The position numbers were made by a program, and so were the translations under genes. The notes under the pieces are model-generated. The model had not been told where the DNA came from. It ran no database searches and saw only the letters and a program-made list of their open reading frames with translations. DNA of 64,000 nt, taken from Spartobacteria bacterium (GTDB taxonomy: Bacteria > Verrucomicrobiota > Verrucomicrobiia > Chthoniobacterales > UBA10450). Where the stretch lies: NCBI GenBank assembly GCA_003167365.1, contig PMTM01000009.1:80191-144190 (forward strand), written 5' to 3'. Below, piece by piece: positions 28,396-34,674 of this stretch; position 1 is the stretch's first letter, and each line of letters begins with the position of its first letter.

Positions 28396-28545
28396 CCAGC
28401 TTCACGACATCGAATAATCGCGCGCTATCGGAAGGAGTTGCGTGCGGCACGGCGGAGATTCGAACGCCGTTCGACTGGTGGGGCGCGTCACGCGCAAGAG
28501 TTAAAAGCGAAGCTCTAACTCCAGAGCCAAAGCGCAGCTTTGGAT

Positions 28546-28563
28546 AATCCCACCCCCTCCGCC
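28546..28563 (+). repeat. 18-bp copy of the tRNA-Ser 3' end
   Basis: AATCCCACCCCCTCCGCC repeats positions 28380-28397 of the tRNA gene exactly, 166 bp downstream. A direct copy of a tRNA 3' end is the usual scar of an element that integrates into a tRNA gene. The interval holds no intact ORF or integrase. Confidence 0.7.
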
Positions 28564-28571
28564 GTGACATT

Positions 28572-29198
28572 TTAGATTTTAGGTTTTAGATTTTCGATTG
28601 GCTGCAGAATAAAGCGTGCCACGACAAGCGCGCAAAGCAGCCCCAGAATCGCCGCGAAAACAACATCCGACAGATAGTGGGCAGCAACGTACATGCGCGA
28701 AAAGGCGATTAACATTGGGATCGGCAGACAGGCGAGACCGATTCGCCAAGTGACGAAAAGCAAAACGCCGAAGAACGCCGTTGATGCAGCGGTGTGGCCG
28801 GAGGGAAACGAGTGAAATTTCGAACTCAGACTTGGTCCGTTCCATTGCTCCTCCGTTTGGACGAAGGGACGCGCCCGACCGGTCCCAATCTTAATAACTC
28901 GCACCGCTGCGCCGGCCAGCGCGCACGCAATTAGCATCGCTAAAACAATCCGCACCCATTTCTTGCTGCCGCGCAACCAGGCAACGACTCCGAGAAGAAT
29001 CCCGAGCGCCACGTGCTCCGGCCAATTGCCGAACCGGCTGACCTTCTGCATGAAAGATCTCAACGCGTCGTTCGGATGGGTCGCGATGTAATTGGGCACT
29101 AATTCATCAAAATGAAACGCCAATGCGACCAGAATGACCGCGATGATGTCGCCAAGCACCCAAAAGAGAAGCCGTTTACGGTTCACAAATAAATTCAC
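28572..29198 (-). CDS. PAP2-family phosphatase
   Basis: 208 residues with about five membrane helices. The three acid-phosphatase motifs are present: KIGTGRARP (about 104-112), PSGHTAAST (about 131-139) and SRMYVAAHYLSDVV (about 167-180). Such membrane enzymes dephosphorylate lipid pyrophosphates such as undecaprenyl diphosphate or phosphatidic acid. It is divergent from, and 36 bp away from, an ArnT-like glycosyltransferase that probably uses an undecaprenyl-linked donor, which suggests a shared lipid-carrier pathway (inference). Confidence 0.88.
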   Translation of the reverse strand: MNLFVNRKRLLFWVLGDIIAVILVALAFHFDELVPNYIATHPNDALRSFMQKVSRFGNWPEHVALGILLGVVAWLRGSKKWVRIVLAMLIACALAGAAVRVIKIGTGRARPFVQTEEQWNGPSLSSKFHSFPSGHTAASTAFFGVLLFVTWRIGLACLPIPMLIAFSRMYVAAHYLSDVVFAAILGLLCALVVARFILQPIENLKPKI

Positions 29199-29234
29199 GT
29201 CTCACCAGACGGCGGCTATTCTTGGGGCCGCATC

Positions 29235-30734
29235 TTGAAATCCGCAATCCGCAATTACGCGCTCCTGTTTTTTGCCTGCGTGCTCTTTCACGTGATCGGC
29301 ACGTGGAGTTTGCCGTTGATCGATCGCGACGAGCCGCGTTTTGCCGAAGCGTCACGCGAGATGATCGAGCGAGAAAATTACGTCGTTCCATATTTTAACA
29401 ATCACTATCGCTTCGATAAGCCTCCCCTCAGCTACTGGGCTCAAGTCGCAAGCTATCGCATCTTTGGAGAGAACGATTTCGCCGCGCGATTTCCCACCAC
29501 CATCGCTGCGGCCCTGGTCGCATTGGCGATCTTCGCCTGGGGCTCACGCATCGGAGGAAATCGAGTGGGTTGGTGGGCAGCGCTTATCTTTACGCTGTCG
29601 CTGCAAGTTTTTGCGCACGGCAAAGCAGCGGTCTCGGATATGTGGCTCGTGCTGTTCGTCACGATGGCGCATTGGGCGGGATACGAACTGGTTGCGGAAA
29701 AGAAAACATCCAACGCTCAACGTCCAACACTCAACGCTCAATGGAGATGGTGGTGGATCTTTTATCTGTCGCTTGCCTTTGCCTTCCTCGCGAAGGGACC
29801 AATTGGGCTGATCCCACTATTAACCGTCGGATCGACGAGAATCTTTGATCGAGAAGTGGAACTCGGGAAACGGATCGCGTTTGTTCGCGGCATTGCGCTC
29901 ACGCTGGCGATTATCTCGCTTTGGGCGGTTCCGGCGCTTATTCGGACGCACGGAGAATTTCTGCGCGTCGGGATTGGCCGTCACGTAATCGGGCGCTCGT
30001 TCGTCGCGATGGAAGGCCACGGCTCGAATTCGTTCGTCGTGTATTTGCTCCTTCTGCCGTTCTATTTCGTGACCGTATTCGTGAGCTTCTTTCCGTGGTC
30101 GATCAAACTGCCGTCGCTAATGCGCGGACTTTGGCGAGATCGGAAGGCCGCGGTCGGCGACCACGGCTACAACGCGCGCGACAAGATCGACATGTACCTT
30201 GTTGCCGGTACCGCGATCACCTTCGCTATCTTCACTGTGGTGATGACAAAACTTCCTCACTACACGCTGCCAGCTTTTCCGTTGCTTTCACTGCTGTTGG
30301 CTCGCCAATTAGTGGCGAGCGAGTTTTGGGTGCGACGATTTAAAGGGATCGCAACCAGCGTCGCGGTGATTTACGTTTGCATCGCGCTGATCGGACCGCC
30401 GCTGATTGCGTCCGCGTTTCCTTCGCGAGAGTTATTCAAACAATCGGAAAACGATCTTCGGCCAGAAATGGAATTCGGCGCGATGGATTTCACCGAGCCC
30501 AGCCTCGTCTGGTATTTTCGTTCCCGGGTTCGCGGTTGGATGACAACGCTCGATCGCGACATGGTGAAACCGTTTATGGAAAAGCCGGGCCCGCGCTTTG
30601 TAATCGTGCCGGCAAACCTTGCCGAAACCCTCTTTGCCGATCATCCGGGCGATTGGAAGACATATACGCACCGCGGGTTCAACATAGTCAAAGGCAAGCG
30701 CGTGGAGCTGACATTAGTTCTTAAATCGAACTAA
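29235..30734 (+). CDS. ArnT-like glycosyltransferase (GT39/GT83) with in-frame repeat insertions
   Basis: 499 residues, about eleven helices. The first periplasmic loop has the ArnT/PMT signature DRDEPRFAEASREMIERENY (about 31-50) followed by VVPYFNNHYRFDKPPLSYW, with the acidic Asp/Glu pair needed for lipid-linked sugar transfer. Two stretches look foreign: residues about 158-169 (SNAQRPTLNAQW) are encoded by the CTCAACG-type low-complexity repeat at 29708-29742, and about 304-313 (KAAVGDHGYN) by a small GTAGC-type palindrome at 30146-30173. Both fall in loops and keep the frame. Acts in the inner membrane; acceptor unknown. Confidence 0.85.
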   Translation: MKSAIRNYALLFFACVLFHVIGTWSLPLIDRDEPRFAEASREMIERENYVVPYFNNHYRFDKPPLSYWAQVASYRIFGENDFAARFPTTIAAALVALAIFAWGSRIGGNRVGWWAALIFTLSLQVFAHGKAAVSDMWLVLFVTMAHWAGYELVAEKKTSNAQRPTLNAQWRWWWIFYLSLAFAFLAKGPIGLIPLLTVGSTRIFDREVELGKRIAFVRGIALTLAIISLWAVPALIRTHGEFLRVGIGRHVIGRSFVAMEGHGSNSFVVYLLLLPFYFVTVFVSFFPWSIKLPSLMRGLWRDRKAAVGDHGYNARDKIDMYLVAGTAITFAIFTVVMTKLPHYTLPAFPLLSLLLARQLVASEFWVRRFKGIATSVAVIYVCIALIGPPLIASAFPSRELFKQSENDLRPEMEFGAMDFTEPSLVWYFRSRVRGWMTTLDRDMVKPFMEKPGPRFVIVPANLAETLFADHPGDWKTYTHRGFNIVKGKRVELTLVLKSN

Positions 30735-30760
30735 ACTGTCAAATGACACCGACCACTTTC

Positions 30761-30870
30761 TGTCATTCCGAGCGAAGCGAGGAACCTCCCATTTAGATGT
30801 CTAAATTATACAAGCAATTGACAGTGTTGCTCTCGTTTGTGAGAGATCCTTCGCTCCGCTCAGGATGACA
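30761..30870. repeat. Dispersed TGTCATTCC-type inverted repeat
   Basis: Left end TGTCATTCCGAGCGAAGCGA...GGAACCTC, right end GAGATCCTTCGCTCCGCTCA...GGATGACA; ends are inverted copies. Same family as 10240 and 26162. It lies upstream of ruvA, so it may be in the ruvA promoter region. Confidence 0.75.
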
Positions 30871-30918
30871 CGCGGCGAGGTTTGCAGTTTGGCTCTGGTC
30901 TGTTAGGGATTGCGAGAG

Positions 30919-31530
30919 ATGATCACGTTTCTCGACGGCAAGCTGACCAACGCGCTGCCGACGCAAGCGATTGTCGATGTTAACGGCGTCGGCTACGAAC
31001 TCTCCATTCCGCTCTCGAGCTACGACAAGCTTCCCGCCGCCGGCCAACCGATTCGCATTCTCACCCATCTGCACGTGCGAGAAGACGCGCACATTCTTTA
31101 CGGGTTTATGACCGCGGCCGAACGCGATCTATTTCGCTTACTCGTCAACAACGTCAGCGGAATCGGGCCGAAGCTCGCGCTCGCGGTTCTTAGCGGAATG
31201 AGCGTGAACAATTTCAAGGGCGCGGTGGTGAACTCCGACGTCGCCGCACTTTCAAAAATCAGCGGAGTGGGAAAGAAAACGGCGGAGCGCATCGTTCTCG
31301 AATTGAAAGACAAGGTGGGCGTGGCGGCGGCATGGGAAGCGGCCAGCGCCACACATGCGCCGACACCCGAGGCCGAACGCGCAAACGAAGCTGTGCTTGC
31401 GCTGATCGCGCTCGGTTACAAACAAGTCGAAGCCCACCGAATCGTGCGCGAGTTGCAGCAAAAAGAGGGTGACAAATCCGCGGAAGAGTTGGTGAAGCTC
31501 GCGCTGAAGCAGATGGCGGCGGGCCGCTGA
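30919..31530 (+). CDS. ruvA: Holliday junction branch-migration protein RuvA
   Basis: 203 residues from ATG at 30919 (MITFLDGKL), the usual RuvA start. The N-terminal OB fold (IVDVNGVGYELSIPLSSY) is followed by two helix-hairpin-helix motifs, LLVNNVSGIGPKLALAVL (about 73-90) and ALSKISGVGKKTAERIVLEL (about 108-127). After a Pro/Ala linker the RuvB-binding domain III appears (AVLALIALGYKQVEAHRIV). RuvA tetramers hold the Holliday junction and load RuvB. No ruvB or ruvC is adjacent. Confidence 0.95.
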   Translation: MITFLDGKLTNALPTQAIVDVNGVGYELSIPLSSYDKLPAAGQPIRILTHLHVREDAHILYGFMTAAERDLFRLLVNNVSGIGPKLALAVLSGMSVNNFKGAVVNSDVAALSKISGVGKKTAERIVLELKDKVGVAAAWEAASATHAPTPEAERANEAVLALIALGYKQVEAHRIVRELQQKEGDKSAEELVKLALKQMAAGR

Positions 31531-31533
31531 GCA

Positions 31534-31565
31534 AAGTTGAGAGTTGAGCGTTGACAGTTGAGAGT
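31534..31565 (-). repeat. Low-complexity CTCAACG-type repeat (reverse orientation)
   Basis: GTTGAGAGTTGAGCGTTGAC followed by AGTTGAGAG, the reverse complement of the CTCAAC repeat at 10931 and 29708. It lies between ruvA and the next gene and supplies a spurious TTG start at 31551. Confidence 0.6.
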
Positions 31566-31577
31566 CTGTGCAACTCG

Positions 31578-32960
31578 ATGCTCGTACAAGACGACAAACT
31601 CGGCGCAATCCGAGCGGCCTTTCCCAAAGAGGGATTGTTCGCAGAAAAGGATTGGCTGCTTTCGCCCGATGCTTTTCCGATCGAGAAAGATTTCGAACGC
31701 GACCTCGACCAGCTCGGCCATCGGCTATTCGTTTTTCAACGCGCGTGCAATCAGCTTTATCAACTCAGCGTTAAAGGCAAACAGCCGGCGTGGATCGCGC
31801 GCTATCTTGATGCGGGAAAACCGGCGGAACTAATTGAGTTCTCGCGAGGCAAAGAAATTCGCGATGATTTGCCGCGCGTGATTCGGCCGGACCTCGTTCT
31901 GACTGATGAAGGTTACACAATCGCTGAAATCGATTCGGTCCCGGGCGGAATCGGACTGACCGCTTGGCTCAATCAAACCTACTCGGCATTCGACAAGAAA
32001 ATCGTCGGCGGTGCCGAAGGAATGCTCGAAGGATTTCAAAGCGTATTGCCGAACGGCGGTGACATCGTTATTGCGGAAGAATCCGCAACGTATCGGCCGG
32101 AAATGGAGTGGATCGCGGCGCGATTAAACAATCGACAACCTGTAGCCGGGGTCGCTGACCCCGGTTCTAAGGCAAAATCAACACCGGCCGGGGCCACCGC
32201 CCCCGGCTACAGCTGGCGCGTGGTGTCGGCAGAAAATTACGAGCCGCAAGACGGTCGCGACGTCTATCGGTTCTTCGAACTTTTCGATCTGCCAAATATT
32301 CCGAACATCGACCAGACTCTGCGCGCCGTTGCCGAAGAAAAAATCAAAATCACGCCGCCGATTAAACCTTATCTCGAAGAGAAAATGTGGTTCGCGCTTT
32401 TTTGGATGCAACCGCTGCGCGAATTCTGGCGGCGCGAGCTGGGCGAGAAATATTTTCTGAAACTTCAGGAGGTCATTCCCTACAGTTGGCTCCTCGATCC
32501 CACACCGCTGCCGCAGCACGCAGTCATTCCGCGACTGGAGATTCAAGACTGGCGCGAGGCCGGCAAGTTTAGCCAGAAGGATCGCGATCTTCTTCTAAAG
32601 GTCAGCGGCTTCTCCCCGCTTGGTTGGGGAAGTCGCGGAGTCTCGCTCGGTAGCGATCTTCCGCACACAGAATGGCAGCGACGGATCGACGATGCGCTCA
32701 CGACATTCGACTCGTCGCCGATGATCCTGCAGAAATTCCACAAGGGCCGGCTGTTCGATCATCAATATTGGGATTCCAATTCCGGAGAATTGAAGGTGAT
32801 GAAAGGTCGCGTCCGGCTTTGTCCGTATTTCTTTGTCGAACAAGACAAAGTCAAACTACGCGGCGCATTGGCCACGATTGTTCCCGCCGACAAAAAACTT
32901 CTGCACGGAATGAGCGACGCGATCCTCGTGCCGACGAAGGTTGCGGATTTAGAACGATGA
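31578..32960 (+). CDS. Conserved protein of unknown function, possible ATP-grasp-like fold, with in-frame palindromic insertion
   Basis: 460 residues from ATG at 31578; the upstream TTG at 31551 lies in a repeat and is rejected. VIRPDLVLTDEGYTIAEIDS followed by VPGGIGLTAWLNQTY (about 102-136) and the C-terminal SPMILQKFHKGRLFDHQYWD...RVRLCPYFF segment recall circularly permuted ATP-grasp enzymes of the glutathionylspermidine-synthase type, but this is tentative. Residues about 188-212 (PVAGVADPGSKAKSTPAGAT) are encoded by a GTAGCCGGG palindromic element (32141-32213) like the one in dnaE, read in the same frame. The frame stays open. Confidence 0.65.
   Translation: MLVQDDKLGAIRAAFPKEGLFAEKDWLLSPDAFPIEKDFERDLDQLGHRLFVFQRACNQLYQLSVKGKQPAWIARYLDAGKPAELIEFSRGKEIRDDLPRVIRPDLVLTDEGYTIAEIDSVPGGIGLTAWLNQTYSAFDKKIVGGAEGMLEGFQSVLPNGGDIVIAEESATYRPEMEWIAARLNNRQPVAGVADPGSKAKSTPAGATAPGYSWRVVSAENYEPQDGRDVYRFFELFDLPNIPNIDQTLRAVAEEKIKITPPIKPYLEEKMWFALFWMQPLREFWRRELGEKYFLKLQEVIPYSWLLDPTPLPQHAVIPRLEIQDWREAGKFSQKDRDLLLKVSGFSPLGWGSRGVSLGSDLPHTEWQRRIDDALTTFDSSPMILQKFHKGRLFDHQYWDSNSGELKVMKGRVRLCPYFFVEQDKVKLRGALATIVPADKKLLHGMSDAILVPTKVADLER
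32141..32213. repeat. GTAGCCGGG palindromic element inside a coding sequence
   Basis: Begins TGTAGCCGGGGTCGCTGACC, has a spacer that includes GGCAAAATCAACACCGGC, and ends GGGGCCACCGCCCCCGGCTA then CAGC. Two inverted hairpins, 73 bp, closely matching 7665-7740 (dnaE) and related to the intergenic copy at 49636. Confidence 0.85.
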
Positions 32961-32968
32961 GCTGGAAT

Positions 32969-33673
32969 CTACTCGGAAACGTAGAGAATCCTGCCGCACT
33001 GTTCGCAGTTGACGATTTCTTTGCCGGCTTTGGCGTGCATGATAGTCGCCGTCGTCACTTTCATGTGGCAACCGGTGCAAACATTGTGCTCGAGCGCGAC
33101 AATCGCCGCATCGCCTTTGCTCTCAAAAAGGCGCTCGAACCGATCGAGCAAATCTTCGTCGATCTTCGCGGCCAACTCCGCGCGCTCGTTCGTCAATTCC
33201 TGTAAACGCGATTCCAACGTTTTGGACTTCTCGTCGAGATCGACAAGTTGACGTGAAATAGATTCCTTGGTCGCACCTGCTTTCTTCTCTTCCTCGACCA
33301 GCTCGGCCTTGACCTTGTCGGCTTGCATCATCAGCTCGAGCTCTTGGTCCTCGATCTTCTTGATTTCATTTTCGTAACGCTCGATCTCATGGCCCATCGC
33401 CTGGAACTCGTCGTTCTTGCGTGTCTCGTATTGCTGCGTTCGCAACTTCGCGATGCTATTGCTGCGTGTGCCGACGTCGAGCTCAAGGTTCTTGCGGTCG
33501 ACTTCGACCTGGCGTCCTTTTTGCTTCAGCGCTTCCACACCCGCGATGCTCGCCGCCAATTGCGCTTCCAGATTCGCTCTTTGCTGCGGCAACGTTTTTA
33601 TTTCCGTCTGGATCTGTCTGATCTTTTGCTGTCGATCTTGAATAATCAGCAGTTGTTCCAGTTCCGAATGCAC
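32969..33673 (-). CDS. Coiled-coil zinc-ribbon protein (zf-RING_7/CT398 type)
   Basis: 234 residues. About 1-180 is one long antiparallel coiled coil (LLIIQDRQQKIRQIQTEIKTL; ELELMMQADKVKAELVEEEKK). The C-terminal zinc ribbon has VCTGCHMKV (about 201-209) and CEQCGRILY (about 225-233). Proteins of this type (Chlamydia CT398, mycobacterial and actinobacterial relatives) are widespread; CT398 has been reported to bind sigma-54 and secretion components, but a general role is not settled. Cytoplasmic. Confidence 0.85.
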   Translation of the reverse strand: MHSELEQLLIIQDRQQKIRQIQTEIKTLPQQRANLEAQLAASIAGVEALKQKGRQVEVDRKNLELDVGTRSNSIAKLRTQQYETRKNDEFQAMGHEIERYENEIKKIEDQELELMMQADKVKAELVEEEKKAGATKESISRQLVDLDEKSKTLESRLQELTNERAELAAKIDEDLLDRFERLFESKGDAAIVALEHNVCTGCHMKVTTATIMHAKAGKEIVNCEQCGRILYVSE

Positions 33674-33710
33674 GGCCCGGAAGTTATTGGTTCAACCGAG
33701 CGGCGTCAAT

Positions 33711-34511
33711 CTAAGGTGCGACTTTACCGCTCAGTTCGTCGAAAATCTGCAGGACCTCTTCGGGCCGCGCCCGCACGCCGATGCTTTCGGTCAAATTTAC
33801 CCAGCGGATAATACCGGTAGAGTCGATCAGAAACTCGGCCGGACGGGCAATATCAGCGCCTTTTGGTCCTCCGCCTCGATGCAACAGATCGTAACTCCGA
33901 ATGACTTCAGCCTTCGCATCGGAGAGAAACGGGTAAGTAAATCCCATCTTTCGGCAATGCCGCTGATTCGTCTCTACCGGATCGACGCTGATGGCGACAA
34001 CGCGAATACCTCGCGTATCGAAGTCCGAAAGCCGTTGCTGGAAACTCCGCAACTCGGAGTTACAGAGTGGTCACCAGAAACCGCGGTAAAAAATCAATAC
34101 CGCGCCTCCTGGTTTCCCCGCCGGCGATAAAATCAGGTCGGCTAATGCGACCTGCTTATCGTTCTGGTCCGGTAAAGTGAACTCCGGCGCCTTTTGTCCC
34201 ACGCGCGGCGCTTCCGCTGAGGCGGGCAGCTGTTTCAATTCGTAAAAGACGATGTAGGAAAAGAGCGCGAAAACCAGCACACTCAGAATGGTCAAGATCG
34301 TTCCGAAAACTTTGCCGCGATAAAGTTTCGGTTTTCCGAATGCGCGCGTGAGGCCGACGATGAGAAGAATTCCGCCGATGCCGAATAATAAGAAGTTCGC
34401 CCACGGAAAATCCCGCGTGAGCGGAAATTGAACGAAAAAGGTATAACTGAGGAAGCCGGCCAGCGCGAAAAGAAATCCCGCCCACAGCGACCAGTTCCAG
34501 TTTCTCTTCAT
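33711..34511 (-). CDS. Membrane-anchored peroxiredoxin-like selenoprotein (UxxC)
   Basis: 266 residues if the in-frame UGA at 34071-34073 is read as selenocysteine (U147). Three N-terminal helices (about 7-26, 33-53 and 64-88) lead to an exported or membrane-facing redoxin domain: RVGQKAPEFTLPDQNDKQVAL, then LIFYRGFW-U-PLCNSELRSF, then VVAISVDPVETNQRHCRKMGF and RPAEFLIDSTGIIRWVNL. Family members have YRGxWCPxC here, so the UGA stands exactly at the redox-active Cys and the resolving Cys150 remains. Both sides of the UGA are well-conserved, same-frame sequence, and a SECIS-like hairpin follows. Start at 34511 (MKRNWNWSLW) puts the first helix at the N-terminus. The alternative is a nonsense mutation. 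Confidence 0.85.
34043..34061 (-). promoter_or_regulatory. Bacterial SECIS-like hairpin
   Basis: On the coding strand AACTCCG-AGTTG-CGGAGTT: a perfect 7-bp stem with a 5-nt loop carrying G at loop position 2. Nine nt separate the UGA from the stem and 16 nt from the loop. Bacterial SECIS elements sit just downstream of the UGA, with a G among the first two loop bases and roughly 16-37 nt between UGA and loop, so this fits. Confidence 0.7.
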
Positions 34512-34521
34512 GGATTTTCTT

Positions 34522-34583
34522 TGTAGCGGTGCCGTGCGAGCGCCGGATCTAATCAAGTTCAGCGGTCATAGATCGCCGCTACA
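34522..34583. repeat. GTAGC palindromic repeat pair (REP-like)
   Basis: TGTAGCGGTGCCGTGCGAGC...GCCGG and AGCGGTCATAGATCGCCGCT...ACA. It lies directly upstream of the selenoprotein start and fills most of the gap to the OPT transporter gene. Confidence 0.75.
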
Positions 34584-34674
34584 GTTCTTAAGTAGGTTTA
34601 ACATTCACGACCTCGATTGCAAGCCATGACAGAACGCTCTTGCATGTTGAGCCGGTTTCTAAGAGTTGTTCCTA

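Noticed and set aside
33711..34556. Two separate genes (33711-34052 and 34071-34556) on the reverse strand
   Set aside because: They are in one frame, split only by a TGA at the redox-Cys position; the second part lacks a plausible start and both halves are needed for one redoxin domain.
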